Source: Peptococcaceae bacterium UBA4068 (GTDB taxonomy: Bacteria > Bacillota > Dehalobacteriia > UBA4068). From it: a DNA stretch of 62,956 nucleotides. Position numbers and translations under genes: made by a program. The DNA lies in assembly GCA_002382665.1 (NCBI GenBank), contig DFZA01000008.1, positions 1 through 62,956 of the forward strand. Direction: 5' to 3'. The notes beneath the pieces were generated by a model, which worked only from the letters and a program-made list of their open reading frames with translations, was not told where the DNA came from and searched no databases. Positions 35,801 to 44,110 of the stretch are shown in pieces (within the stretch, counting starts at the first letter, position 1; every line of letters starts with the position of its first letter).

Positions 35801-36434
35801 AGCTGCTGTTAACAGTTGGCGCTCCTTTTTTAAGTCTCACTGTATAAACCTGCCCCGACGACAATGGCTTATCAGGCTGGAAACTTAAACAGCGTCCATT
35901 TTGCACAAAAATCCCGCTGACCGCAGGTGAAATCGTGAAGTAATCATTTAATTTTTCGTTATCAAGCTTGATGCCGTAATTTAAATATAAATCAATAGAA
36001 TTATCAACAGCTACTCCTGTTGATTTATCCGATGGCTGGCTGCTGCTCACCAACAAATCACCTTTTGTTTGTATTGACCATTCAACATTTGAATCGTCGG
36101 TTGCAAGCAAAAAATGATAGACTGTATCTTCATCCAAAGGTTCAGCCGGAACGATTAAAACCTGTTCCGAGCTGGAGCCTTGATGAATTCCTAAATCGAT
36201 TTCCGGGCTGACTGTCAGATATTGGCGAACCCTTGCCGCGCTGATTTTTTCATCAAAATTAATCTGAAAAGATGAAGTTGTATCAACGCCACCGTCATCG
36301 GCAATAGTGGCGCCAAAACAGGCATTATCCGCAATATCATATGGAATCGCTTTCTGATCTCCCAGCAAAACAATTAATAAGACGACCACAAAAAATATAG
36401 CAATTCCGGTAAGCCAGTAGCTTAATTTTCGCAT
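32877..36434 (-). CDS. Large Ig-like / alpha-2-macroglobulin-like membrane-anchored protein
   Basis: A 1185-residue extracytoplasmic protein with an N-terminal membrane anchor (residues 8-25). SbsA-type Ig-like repeats follow (about 40-230: SFQINFDEKISAARVRQYLTVSPEIDLG and a second copy, IDLYLNYGIKLDNEKLNDYFTISPAVSG). Then come macroglobulin-like domains with KPAQGLSVSKFSASGNNVKTDANGLA near 375 and DDTVNFWGMLLPRDGSKLKYQRV near 450, and a C-terminal alpha-helical region (about 880-1185) like a thioester domain. The CxEQ thioester motif is missing. Bacterial macroglobulins trap proteases; without the thioester the role may be structural. Confidence 0.7.
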   Translation of the reverse strand: MRKLSYWLTGIAIFFVVVLLIVLLGDQKAIPYDIADNACFGATIADDGGVDTTSSFQINFDEKISAARVRQYLTVSPEIDLGIHQGSSSEQVLIVPAEPLDEDTVYHFLLATDDSNVEWSIQTKGDLLVSSSQPSDKSTGVAVDNSIDLYLNYGIKLDNEKLNDYFTISPAVSGIFVQNGRCLSFQPDKPLSSGQVYTVRLKKGAPTVNSSLTLMKSYKFAFETANSDNSKLVSDWDITTYRQPFAVGQLPNFNYKSDKKYSRDLDLTIYSYKTADDFANALITYADNVPYWSFGGQHNITAVTNGLQTVFNESASVIENNITLSKQLQVGWYLLKAQKGNETRYVYFQVNNISAYWQADDENLLVWAHDAADKPAQGLSVSKFSASGNNVKTDANGLAILKQDYTAPAAFIVSNGDSKLVLYDDGSKQTQESQSTNVWRYLYLDGSSYHSDDTVNFWGMLLPRDGSKLKYQRVSAIVVNQDNSHRELLHEYAPLKNNIFSGSIVLPSLSKGNYQLQIWQSGKQLISRNFSVGEKMEAAITKTNENSQAGKTQLQLNKSWYSIDQDITATLPGVSGKTLFISAANGIKAAVVNDQPVYSAKFSSNDLPGYYLSAVAYKDGKYYPSIYQYLEANSSDYQLNLNVSTNKTVYQSGDTVKINISASGEKLPDQLYALVSVGDYISSKNTNIAEAIYGDAPSLGLNGSAETTIDTEQSADNSGYSNNQFFKQITIKNGAAQTDFVVKGGGDKVITIKYIGFDQQIVAGEVTKTISVNQPFTVAINARNYYIVGDKPSLSVRTTGVKDSDEVEYTLEINSINGLRRLGFLESDKSFRLPLGRLAKGEYSLNLIAKKDDKEYISSAQFIVYDQSQTDSHQASLFRLSDEELKIAEDTQLAVFSSFERCRTLQTLWLSSGILDGDAVSRFAAAHADILLDEYGGSYFENSLSADQNLSKYQTVSGGISESPEGEPELKLSALVASIGNDSISNQALIDYFYSIVNSKAASEKKLIALAGLSTLGESVLNELQLYYKNANTLTADEKLWLAWGLIGCGDKHNAKECLALINDKELKNNSELTIMAAMVSAYCAPISQYSDFIDQMDQYSDYAEAIDSDRQTNALERVLAARGIFSRLDSGDGSCNYQINSSKDNVKLNKGGDLLLALSPKEQRASFNNVNGDICLLLLSSRLY

Positions 36435-36565
36435 CTATCTCACCTAAGTCATAAATTAGAAGTACGAGTATAACGCTGATTCGATGAGGCAACTTCCAAT
36501 TAATTATAGTTTTATGTTTTTCACTCCCGCTCAATAGGAACAAATTTATCTGGAAACTATTAGTA

Positions 36566-37834
36566 CTATCTGTTAAGCGCTTTGGCGCCGATATCGCTGC
36601 GGCTGAAACAATCGGAAAAACTTATTTTTTCAACGGCAGCATAGGCTTTTGTTATGGCATCGGCAATACTCTCGGCCATCGCTGTAACACCAAGTACCCT
36701 GCCTCCGGCGCTGACAAAAGCGCCGTCTTTAAATTTTGTACCAGCGTGGAATACCGTTACTCCGGCTGCCTCTGCATCATCTATGCCGCTAATTACATCA
36801 CCCTTGCGATAACTGCCGGGATAGCCGCCTGCGGCTATCACCACACAAACCGCTGCTTGGTCATACCATTCTATTTTGATTTGATCAAGTTTTCCGTCTA
36901 ATATTGCTTCAATAATGTCGATAATATCAGTCTTTAACCGCATCAGCACCGGCTGAGTCTCCGGATCGCCAAAACGGGCGTTATATTCCAATACTTTGGG
37001 ACCGTTTTCCGTCAGCATTAACCCGGCGTACAGTACTCCTTGATACGGCCTGCCTTCAGCCGCCATCGCTTTTATTGTCGGCTGTAATATATGCTGTTCC
37101 ACAAAGGCAGCTACCTGTGGCGTATATGCAGGCGCAGGTGAATAGGCGCCCATACCGCCGGTATTGGGACCCTGATCCCCGTCAAAGGCTCTTTTATGAT
37201 CCTGAGCCGAAACCATCGGCACAATTGTCTTTCCATCACAAAAGGCAAGAATACTCACTTCTTCGCCTTCAAGATATTCTTCGATCAGCACTTGCGAGCC
37301 GGCGTCGCCAAAAGCGTTACCCTCAAGCATGCTTTCGACTGCCGCAATCGCTTCTGCCTCGTTTTTAGCGATAATGACGCCTTTTCCGGCTGCCAAACCA
37401 TCGGCTTTGACTACAATTGGCGCGCCTTTTTCCTTAATATAAGCAACTGCCGGCTCAATCTTGTTAAATACCTCGGCTTCGGCAGTGCTAATATGATATT
37501 TGCGCATCAGTTCCTTGGCAAAACTTTTGGAGCTTTCTATTGCCGCGGCCGCCTTTGCAGGTCCAAATACGGCTCTGCCGCCAGCCATCAACGCATCAGC
37601 AAGTCCTGCGGCCAAAGCTGCCTCTGGTCCGATCACTGTCAGATCAATATTATTATCGTTAACAAACTTTTTTAAACCATCCACATTATCAGCAGCCATC
37701 GAAACACATTCGGCAATTGTTGCAATACCGGCGTTGCCGGGTGCGCAATATATTTTATCCACACGAGGGCTTTGAGCAATCTTCCAAACCAGGGCATGTT
37801 CGCGTCCGCCGCCGCCCACTACCAGAACCTTCAT
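36566..37834 (-). CDS. purD: Phosphoribosylamine-glycine ligase
   Basis: I start at the ATG of 37834, which has the better ribosome spacing (AGGAGGCT upstream), two codons inside the longer frame, giving 422 residues. The ATP-grasp enzyme shows MKVLVVGGGGREHALVWKI, APGNAGIA, VVKADGLAAGKGVIIA, LIEEYLEGEEVSILAFCDG, GPNTGGMGAYSPAP and LEYNARFGDPETQ. It joins glycine to phosphoribosylamine in purine synthesis. It is the last gene of the pur operon. Confidence 0.96.
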   Translation of the reverse strand: MKVLVVGGGGREHALVWKIAQSPRVDKIYCAPGNAGIATIAECVSMAADNVDGLKKFVNDNNIDLTVIGPEAALAAGLADALMAGGRAVFGPAKAAAAIESSKSFAKELMRKYHISTAEAEVFNKIEPAVAYIKEKGAPIVVKADGLAAGKGVIIAKNEAEAIAAVESMLEGNAFGDAGSQVLIEEYLEGEEVSILAFCDGKTIVPMVSAQDHKRAFDGDQGPNTGGMGAYSPAPAYTPQVAAFVEQHILQPTIKAMAAEGRPYQGVLYAGLMLTENGPKVLEYNARFGDPETQPVLMRLKTDIIDIIEAILDGKLDQIKIEWYDQAAVCVVIAAGGYPGSYRKGDVISGIDDAEAAGVTVFHAGTKFKDGAFVSAGGRVLGVTAMAESIADAITKAYAAVEKISFSDCFSRSDIGAKALNR

Positions 37835-37846
37835 CAACATAGCCTC

Positions 37847-38431
37847 CTATTTGTCGGTCTTTGCGCGCAGATATTTACTGATGGCCGTATCATACTCAGC
37901 TGTGTGAGTATAGGCCTCCGCTGCAAGCTCAAGCCGTGTTTGATAGTCAATTCCGCCTTGTTTGAGCTTGTCTATAATTTCCCCATAACGCTGCGGGTTA
38001 ATAACTATCGTCACATATTTATGATTTTTAGCGGCTGCTCGCACCATGCAGGGACCACCGATATCAATATTTTCTATCGCATCTTCTAATGTGCAATCGG
38101 TTTTGGCAATCGTTTCCCTGAAAGGGTATAAATTAACCACAACGATATCGATCGGCACAATATTGTTTTCTTCAAGCTGTGCCAGATGATCCGGTGTACG
38201 CATAGCTAAAATACCGCCGTGGATTTTGGGATGCAGAGTTTTTACCCTGCCGTCCAATATCTCCGGGAAACCGGTAATATCGCTAACATATGTAACCGGG
38301 ATATCTGCTTGTTTAATAGTCTTAAACGTACCGCCGGTAGATACAATTTCATAATCCAACTTTGCCAACTCACGGGCAAAATCGACAACACCAGATTTAT
38401 CGGAAACACTTATAACGGCTCTTTTTTTCAT
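37847..38431 (-). CDS. purH: IMP cyclohydrolase (N-terminal half of PurH only)
   Basis: The 194-residue protein matches only the MGS-like IMP cyclohydrolase half of bifunctional PurH (about 520 residues): KRAVISVSDKSGVVDFARELAKLDYEIVSTGGT, DITGFPEILDGRVKTLHPKIHGGIL, VVVNLYPF and IENIDIGGPCMVRAAAKNH. It stops right where the domain ends, and purD begins 12 bp later, so this looks like a true single-domain protein rather than a frameshift. It closes FAICAR to IMP. The AICAR transformylase step must be encoded elsewhere. Confidence 0.92.
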   Translation of the reverse strand: MKKRAVISVSDKSGVVDFARELAKLDYEIVSTGGTFKTIKQADIPVTYVSDITGFPEILDGRVKTLHPKIHGGILAMRTPDHLAQLEENNIVPIDIVVVNLYPFRETIAKTDCTLEDAIENIDIGGPCMVRAAAKNHKYVTIVINPQRYGEIIDKLKQGGIDYQTRLELAAEAYTHTAEYDTAISKYLRAKTDK

Positions 38432-38445
38432 CCCAAAACCTCCGT

Positions 38446-39126
38446 CTATTTTTCAATAATTACTCTGCCGTTTTCCAATTTTACCCATCCGGCAGCAAAA
38501 TATGATAGAACCTCTGAATATAATTTATGTTCCTCTACCAGTATCGCATCACCAACCTCATCGGCATCTTTGCATCCGCTAATATCAACTGCCCTTTGAG
38601 CGATAATCGGACCGGTATCGACCCCAGAATCAACAAAATGAACCGTACAGCCGGAAACCTTCACACCATAAACAAAGGCCTGTTCTTGCGCATGTAACCC
38701 AGGGAACGACGGTAATAGCGCCGGATGAATATTGATAACCTTCTTTGGAAACATTTCCAGAAAAGATGAAGGTAATATGCGCATAAATCCAGCTAATACA
38801 ATCAGATCCGCCCCGGAGGCGGCAACTTTTTCCGCCAGCGCAATGCCATATTTGCTGCGTCCGTCGCTTTTTTGATATGTCAATACCTCAGTCGCTATGA
38901 AATGATCCTTGGCTATTTTCAAAGCGTAGGCGTTAGGGTTATCGCTTAATACCAAAACAATTTCAGCATTAAGTTTACCTTTTTCTATATTATTGATTAT
39001 TGCCTGAAGATTGGAACCTCTGCCGCTAACCAACACTGCTAATTTTATCGCCGGCTTACCGACTTCGGCCATCACTGCCAAAGCAGCGGCAACAGTATCA
39101 GCTAATCCTTCCTCAACTACATTCAT
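38446..39126 (-). CDS. purN: Phosphoribosylglycinamide formyltransferase
   Basis: A 226-residue 10-formyl-THF-dependent GAR transformylase: IKLAVLVSGRGSNLQAII, VLAGFMRILPSSFLEMFPKKVINIHPALLPSFPG (catalytic Asn-His), GCTVHFVDSGVDTGPIIAQ. Compared with standard PurN it carries an extra 27 residues at the N-terminus (MNVVEEGLADTVAAALAVMAEVGKPA). The ATG sits two bases after the purM stop and has a CAGGTGAT ribosome site, so I keep this start. An inner ATG (39072) is possible. Confidence 0.94.
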   Translation of the reverse strand: MNVVEEGLADTVAAALAVMAEVGKPAIKLAVLVSGRGSNLQAIINNIEKGKLNAEIVLVLSDNPNAYALKIAKDHFIATEVLTYQKSDGRSKYGIALAEKVAASGADLIVLAGFMRILPSSFLEMFPKKVINIHPALLPSFPGLHAQEQAFVYGVKVSGCTVHFVDSGVDTGPIIAQRAVDISGCKDADEVGDAILVEEHKLYSEVLSYFAAGWVKLENGRVIIEK

Positions 39127-39127
39127 A

Positions 39128-40144
39128 TCAAATCACCTGCACTTCCCTGCTTCCGGCTACCGTTTCACCGATTAATATCGCTTCCGGTAATATTTTTTTC
39201 AGTGCATCAGCATTGGTTTGCGCAACAATCAAAGCTAAGCCAATACCCATATTAAATACTCTGTTCATCTCATCATCAGGTACATCGCCGAGCTTCTGCA
39301 TCAATTGAAATACCGACGGTACCTGCCAGGTGTTTTTATTTATAATAACGCCAACACCCTCCGGCAATACCCGCGGGATATTTTCCAACAAACCGCCGCC
39401 CGTAATGTGTGCCATGCCTTTAACTAATCCAGCATTAATCACCGGCAGCATCTGTTTAACATAGATACGCGTCGGTACCAACAACGCCTCGCCTAATGGC
39501 ATCGATAGCTCGTCAATATATTTATCAACAGAGAATTTAGCATGGCCAAAAAATATTTTTCTCACCAGAGAAAATCCATTGGAATGAATACCGGAAGACG
39601 GTAGGCCGAATACCAAATCTCCGGCAACGATATCTTTCCCGGTTAACAATTTACTCTTTTCAGCGATACCAACAGCAAAACCGGCAATATCATATTCGTT
39701 TGGCTCATAAAGCCCCGGCATTTCCGCAGTTTCTCCGCCAATCAAAGCACATGCTGATTGCAAGCAACCTTCAGCGACACCGCTGACGATCGTTGCGACT
39801 TTGACAGGGTCAAGACTGCCGACCGCAATATAATCAAGGAAAAACAGCGGTTCCGCACCTTGTACTAAAATATCGTTAACGCACATGGCCACCGCGTCAA
39901 TACCTATCGTATCATGTTTATCGCAAAGCATGGCGATTTTTAATTTAGTGCCTACGCCATCAGTACCGGCCAACAGCACCGGTTCCTGATATTTGTTCTT
40001 GTCCAGAGCAAACAAACCGGCGAAACTGCCAATATCCGTTAACACTTCCGGACGAAATGTGCGGCGCACACTGGCCTTCATCAGTTGAACCGCTTTATTT
40101 CCGGCGTCAATATCTACGCCGGCATCTTTATAGGTTACTGCCAT
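39128..40144 (-). CDS. purM: Phosphoribosylformylglycinamidine cyclo-ligase (AIR synthetase)
   Basis: A 338-residue PurM: TYKDAGVDIDAGNKAVQLMK, LLAGTDGVGTKLKIA, CVNDILVQGAEPLFFLDY, GGETAEMPG, GLPSSGIHSNGFSLVRK and AHITGGGLLENIPRVLP. It closes FGAM to AIR. It is immediately upstream of purN with one base between stop and start, and downstream of purC by 22 bp. Confidence 0.96.
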   Translation of the reverse strand: MAVTYKDAGVDIDAGNKAVQLMKASVRRTFRPEVLTDIGSFAGLFALDKNKYQEPVLLAGTDGVGTKLKIAMLCDKHDTIGIDAVAMCVNDILVQGAEPLFFLDYIAVGSLDPVKVATIVSGVAEGCLQSACALIGGETAEMPGLYEPNEYDIAGFAVGIAEKSKLLTGKDIVAGDLVFGLPSSGIHSNGFSLVRKIFFGHAKFSVDKYIDELSMPLGEALLVPTRIYVKQMLPVINAGLVKGMAHITGGGLLENIPRVLPEGVGVIINKNTWQVPSVFQLMQKLGDVPDDEMNRVFNMGIGLALIVAQTNADALKKILPEAILIGETVAGSREVQVI

Positions 40145-40166
40145 CAGTTTTCCCCCTGCCGCTATC

Positions 40167-40874
40167 TTATTCGCTGAGTCTGCGTAATATTTCCTGATAA
40201 GCCTCTTCCACGCCGCCTAAGTCTCTGCGGAAACGGTCTTTATCGAGCTTCATTTTGGTATCGCTGTCCCAGAAACGGCAGGTATCGGGAGAAATCTCAT
40301 CGCCCAACAAAACTTCACCGTTAAAAAGACCGAATTCAAGCTTAAAATCGACGAGATCGATTTTGCGCGCAGCCAGATATTTAATAAGAATCTGATTTAC
40401 TTTCAGCGCGATTGCGGCGACCTGTTGCATTTGCTCGGGAGACGCCAATTTCATAGCCGCAATATGATAATCGTTGATCATCGGATCGCCTAACGTGTCA
40501 TTTTTGTAATACCATTCCAATACCGGCTGGGACATCGGAGTACCTTCATCAAGACCCAGGCGCTTGGCCAACGATCCGGCGGCAATATTCCTCACAACCA
40601 CTTCGACAGGAATAATTTTAAGAATCTTTACCACCTGTTCCGTATCGGAAACGCTGGCTACAAAATGCGAATCTACGCCGTTTTCTTTAAGTAAATTGAA
40701 GAAGATGGTAGATATTTTATTATTGAGTATTCCCTTATTCATAATCTGCGCCTTTTTCTTGCCGTCAAAGGCAGTCGCATCATCTTTATACTCAATCCAA
40801 GCCAGCGACGGATCATCGGTGAGATAAACCCGTTTTGCCTTGCCCTCATAAATCATTTCTAACTTTGTAACCAT
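40167..40874 (-). CDS. purC: SAICAR synthetase
   Basis: A 235-residue ATP-dependent ligase: LEMIYEGKAKRVYLTDDPSLAWIEYKDDATAFDGKK, VVRNIAAGSLAKRLG, KLEFGLFNGEVLLGDEISPDTCRFWD. It joins aspartate to CAIR. A GGGGGC ribosome site precedes the ATG. It lies 26 bp downstream of purB; in the usual Firmicutes order purS/Q/L/F would follow here, but purM follows directly. Confidence 0.95.
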   Translation of the reverse strand: MVTKLEMIYEGKAKRVYLTDDPSLAWIEYKDDATAFDGKKKAQIMNKGILNNKISTIFFNLLKENGVDSHFVASVSDTEQVVKILKIIPVEVVVRNIAAGSLAKRLGLDEGTPMSQPVLEWYYKNDTLGDPMINDYHIAAMKLASPEQMQQVAAIALKVNQILIKYLAARKIDLVDFKLEFGLFNGEVLLGDEISPDTCRFWDSDTKMKLDKDRFRRDLGGVEEAYQEILRRLSE

Positions 40875-40900
40875 TTAAAAAAGCCCCCTTTTTATATTGC

Positions 40901-42193
40901 TTATAATCCGGCCCGGCGGAAAATGAAATCAATATTTTTGGTATGATAATTATAATCAAACAGCGCCGTTACTTCGTCTGTGCTTAACAGGCTCATGATA
41001 TCCTTGTCCTCTAAAATCAGGTATTGGAAAGCAATATGCTGCTCCCAGGATTTGAGCGCATTCCGCTGTACCCATTCATAGGCAACTTCGCGCATGATAC
41101 CTTTATCAACCAGCGACAACATTACTCTTTGCGAAAATACCAAACCATGGGTTTTTTCGATATTGGCGCGCATATTGTCGGGATAAACGATCAGATTCTC
41201 CATAACGCGGATAAACAGATGCAGCATATAATCAAGTAAAATACAGCTATCCGGGATGATGATTCTTTCTACCGATGAATGAGTAATATCACGTTCGTGC
41301 CATAATGAAATATTTTCCATAGCAGCCAGCGCATTGCCGCGCAGTACGCGGGATAGACCGGCAATCCGTTCGGAAGTGATCGGATTGCGTTTGTGCGGCA
41401 TTGCTGAAGAGCCTTTTTGCCCTTTAGTGAAGCATTCCTCTACTTCGAGAATATCTGTACGCTGCAGATTGCGCAGTTCTGTGGCATACTTTTCCAGACT
41501 GCCGCCGATAATCGCCAGCGTGGTCAGAAATTCAGCATGACGGTCGCGCTGTAAAACCTGCGTGGAAACAGTTGCCGGATGTAAGCCTAAACGGCGGCAG
41601 ACGAATGTCTCGATCTGCGGATCTATATTGGCAAACGTACCGACAGCACCGGAAATTTTACCAACGGAAATAACCTCTCTGGCGTTGGTAAGACGTTGTA
41701 TTGACCGGTCGACCTCCATGATCCAAAGCGCCATTTTCAGTCCGAAAGTAATCGGCTCGGCATGGATTCCATGAGTACGCCCCATCATTAGTGTATATTT
41801 ATGGCGCAATGCTTGCGTTGTCAATACCTCGCGCAGCTTATTTAACCTGCCTAAAAGCAAATCAGCGGCCTGCTTCATTTGCAGCGACAGTCCGGTATCA
41901 AGTATATCAGATGAAGTCATGCCCAGATGGATATATTTTGAACTTTCACCGACATTTTCACCAACCGCAGTCAGAAACGCAATAACATCATGCTTGGTGA
42001 TTTCTTCTATCTCGCTTACCCTGCTGATATCAAATTTGGCTTTTGCCTTAATTTCTTTATAGGCTTCTTTGGGGATTAAGCCGATATCCGCCATTGCCTC
42101 ACAGGCATAAACCTCAACGTCCAACATTCGCTGCAAACGGTTTTCGTCGCTAAAAACTTTTCCCATCTCCGGCAGTGTGTATCTTGAAATCAT
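40901..42193 (-). CDS. purB: Adenylosuccinate lyase
   Basis: A 430-residue fumarase-superfamily lyase: the first region SRYTLPEMGKVFSDENRLQRMLDVE, TSSDILDTGLSLQMKQA, MGRTHGIHAEPITFGLKM, and the signature KGSSAMPHKRNPITSERIAGL that holds the catalytic Ser. It removes fumarate from SAICAR and from adenylosuccinate. It is the second gene of the pur operon, 26 bp after purE. Confidence 0.96.
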   Translation of the reverse strand: MISRYTLPEMGKVFSDENRLQRMLDVEVYACEAMADIGLIPKEAYKEIKAKAKFDISRVSEIEEITKHDVIAFLTAVGENVGESSKYIHLGMTSSDILDTGLSLQMKQAADLLLGRLNKLREVLTTQALRHKYTLMMGRTHGIHAEPITFGLKMALWIMEVDRSIQRLTNAREVISVGKISGAVGTFANIDPQIETFVCRRLGLHPATVSTQVLQRDRHAEFLTTLAIIGGSLEKYATELRNLQRTDILEVEECFTKGQKGSSAMPHKRNPITSERIAGLSRVLRGNALAAMENISLWHERDITHSSVERIIIPDSCILLDYMLHLFIRVMENLIVYPDNMRANIEKTHGLVFSQRVMLSLVDKGIMREVAYEWVQRNALKSWEQHIAFQYLILEDKDIMSLLSTDEVTALFDYNYHTKNIDFIFRRAGL

Positions 42194-42219
42194 ATTTTAT
42201 CCTCCATGACAATTTATAG

Positions 42220-42747
42220 TTATAGGAAATAGGAAGGTTCTTTTTCCGGCTGTTTCGCTAACGCCGCCTGCAGGCGCGCGTCTTTCGACTCAACCTGCTC
42301 AGCCAGTTGCTTTTTATAGGCACGGATTTGCTCTCTGACATTATTATCGCTGACAGCCAGTATTTGCATGGCTAAAATCGCCGCATTCTTGGCGCCGTTA
42401 ATTGAAACGGTTGCCACCGGTATGCCTGATGGCATTTGCACCATTGAATATAACGAATCAACGCCTAAAAGCGTTTCCGTTTTAATCGGTACACCGATAA
42501 CCGGCAATACTGTCATAGCAGCTATTACTCCGCCAAGATGAGCCGCGCCCCCGGCAGCGGCAATAATCACCTGAAATCCGTTCTTCTCTGCATCAGCGGC
42601 CAAAGCCGCTGTTTTCTCCGGCAACCGATGCGCTGATGATATATGCACAGAGTATTCGATAGATTGGGAATCCAAAAAATCCATCGCCGGTTGCATAATC
42701 GGCAAATCTGAATCGCTCCCCATGATAATTAACACTTTTGCTGTCAT
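42220..42747 (-). CDS. purE: N5-CAIR mutase (PurE)
   Basis: A 175-residue PurE: LIIMGSDSDLPIMQPAMDFL, HISSAHRLPEKTAALA, VIIAAAGGAAHLGGVIAAMTVLPVIGVPI and LDSLYSMVQMPSGIPVATV. It starts the purine operon with a GGAGGTAGTGTA ribosome site. No purK is adjacent, which raises the question of whether CO2 is used directly; class assignment needs alignment. The leader contains a promoter and a 16-bp palindrome. Confidence 0.94.
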   Translation of the reverse strand: MTAKVLIIMGSDSDLPIMQPAMDFLDSQSIEYSVHISSAHRLPEKTAALAADAEKNGFQVIIAAAGGAAHLGGVIAAMTVLPVIGVPIKTETLLGVDSLYSMVQMPSGIPVATVSINGAKNAAILAMQILAVSDNNVREQIRAYKKQLAEQVESKDARLQAALAKQPEKEPSYFL

Positions 42748-42781
42748 TACACTACCTCCATAAGCAACAATCTATATTTAT

Positions 42782-42797
42782 ATATAACATGTTATAT
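42782..42797. promoter_or_regulatory. Perfect 16-bp palindrome in the purE leader
   Basis: ATATAACATGTTATAT is self-complementary and lies 35 bp before the purE start, downstream of the predicted promoter. It could be an operator for a repressor. No purine riboswitch is seen in the leader. Confidence 0.45.
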
Positions 42798-42883
42798 TTG
42801 GCGAAAACTAGTATAAATCCTTTAATTTTCCCTTTATTTTACAACAATGCCATCAATAAAATTTTAATATATTACTCTAATAA

Positions 42884-42912
42884 AAAATAGATCTTCTCAA
42901 AAATTTGGTCAA
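42884..42912 (-). promoter_or_regulatory. Candidate promoter of the pur operon
   Basis: On the minus strand a -35 TTGACC (42907-42912) and a -10 TATTTT (42884-42889) are 17 bp apart. A second TTGACC copy lies 14 bp further upstream. Confidence 0.5.
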
Positions 42913-42980
42913 TTAATCTCGGTCAATTTTCGCTCAGATAGTATGCCTTTTTAAATGCTTTAATTAATCCTTTGCTTTGA

Positions 42981-43934
42981 CTATTTAACACGAATGTTGA
43001 ATTGAGGACATTTAGCCGCGCAATACCCGCACAGAACACAATTGGTATGATCTATCTGCGGCTTACCATCGACCATAGTAATGCAGCTGCCAGGACAGGT
43101 TTGGGCACAGATTCCGCAGCCTTTGCAGAACGGTAATATTCTGATTGCTTTGTTAAGCTTTACCTTTTTCAGATCTTCATCAAAGTGCTCCATGCTTTCA
43201 TTATTGAAAATACGCAAGTTAAGCGCTAACTCCGATGATTTGATCATACCAAGAGCTACCGAGTCGATTGCTTCTATATCGCGGGCAAACTTGATGGCAT
43301 CCAATAACTCGTCCAGCATTGTGCCACCACCTAGCACCTTCATAGCAAAAATGCCTTTGCCATTTCTATGCGCCAGCTCAATGGCCTCGATCATCTCCAC
43401 GACAGTGCCGCTCATTAAGCCTAAGCCTTTATAATTTATTAAAGGGAAAATAACATCAATATCAGTCTTTTGCGCGGCGGCAGCGGCGACTTTTACGTCG
43501 TGAGTTGTCACGCCGACAGCACGCAGATAACCTTTACTTTTGTATTCCAATAAACATTCCCAGGCGCCATTACGCTTTTCAAACAATTCGGCCGTATCGC
43601 GCCCGCCGTGCATCATGAAGATATCGATGTAATCCCTGCCGATGCCTTCCATAGCCTCAATTAGTGCTTTTTCCATATCCTGGTATGTTTCGCTCATCGA
43701 CTTGCTACTGATTACCGTTTCCTTGCCATAACGTTTTAGCGCCTCTTTTAAATAAGGATATGTTTTATAAAGTTGAGCGGCGTCAAAAAAATTGATACCG
43801 CTTTCCATTGCTTCCACCAATAAATCCACGCCTTGCTGCAATGGCAGATCCGCCTGTATCGGCCCCATCGGCAAGGTGCCGAAACATAGTTCACTGACAA
43901 CAATATCTGTACTGCCCAATTTTTTCATTAACAT
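42981..43934 (-). CDS. Aldo/keto reductase with C-terminal ferredoxin domain
   Basis: From the ATG at 43934 (GAGGTGAAGCCG upstream) the product has 317 residues. The TIM-barrel part has the catalytic set FFDAAQLYKTY (Asp, Tyr), VISSKS (Lys) and MMHGG (His), but the NADPH-binding tail is replaced by a 2x[4Fe-4S] module CKGCGICAQTCPGSC ... CVLCGYCAAKCPQF. Such fusions are common in anaerobes and probably pass electrons between ferredoxin and a carbonyl substrate. Monocistronic. Confidence 0.88.
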   Translation of the reverse strand: MLMKKLGSTDIVVSELCFGTLPMGPIQADLPLQQGVDLLVEAMESGINFFDAAQLYKTYPYLKEALKRYGKETVISSKSMSETYQDMEKALIEAMEGIGRDYIDIFMMHGGRDTAELFEKRNGAWECLLEYKSKGYLRAVGVTTHDVKVAAAAAQKTDIDVIFPLINYKGLGLMSGTVVEMIEAIELAHRNGKGIFAMKVLGGGTMLDELLDAIKFARDIEAIDSVALGMIKSSELALNLRIFNNESMEHFDEDLKKVKLNKAIRILPFCKGCGICAQTCPGSCITMVDGKPQIDHTNCVLCGYCAAKCPQFNIRVK

Positions 43935-44021
43935 CGGCTTCACCTCTATTCATACTTATTTTCAGTATATCATAACCGGTAAAATATGCAAATATGCCGT
44001 TATCTTATGCTGATTAGTTCC

Positions 44022-44050
44022 TTGACAAAAAGCGCTAAAAAATTTATGAT
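44022..44050 (+). promoter_or_regulatory. Promoter of tyrS
   Basis: A perfect -35 TTGACA (44022-44027) and a -10 TATGAT (44045-44050) are 17 bp apart, 60 bp before the ATG. The short leader leaves no room for a T-box. Confidence 0.75.
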
Positions 44051-44110
44051 AAATTAAATGATGTTAAAATAATTTAAATACCACGCATTTGGCGGGAAAG
44101 GTTTATTTAC

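Noticed and set aside
42748..42980. Purine riboswitch upstream of purE
   Set aside because: The conserved junction bases (TATAATCCTAATGATATGG-like start and matching loops) are not present.
43944..44110. T-box leader for tyrS
   Set aside because: The promoter is only 60 bp from the ATG and no T-box core (TGGNACC) is seen.
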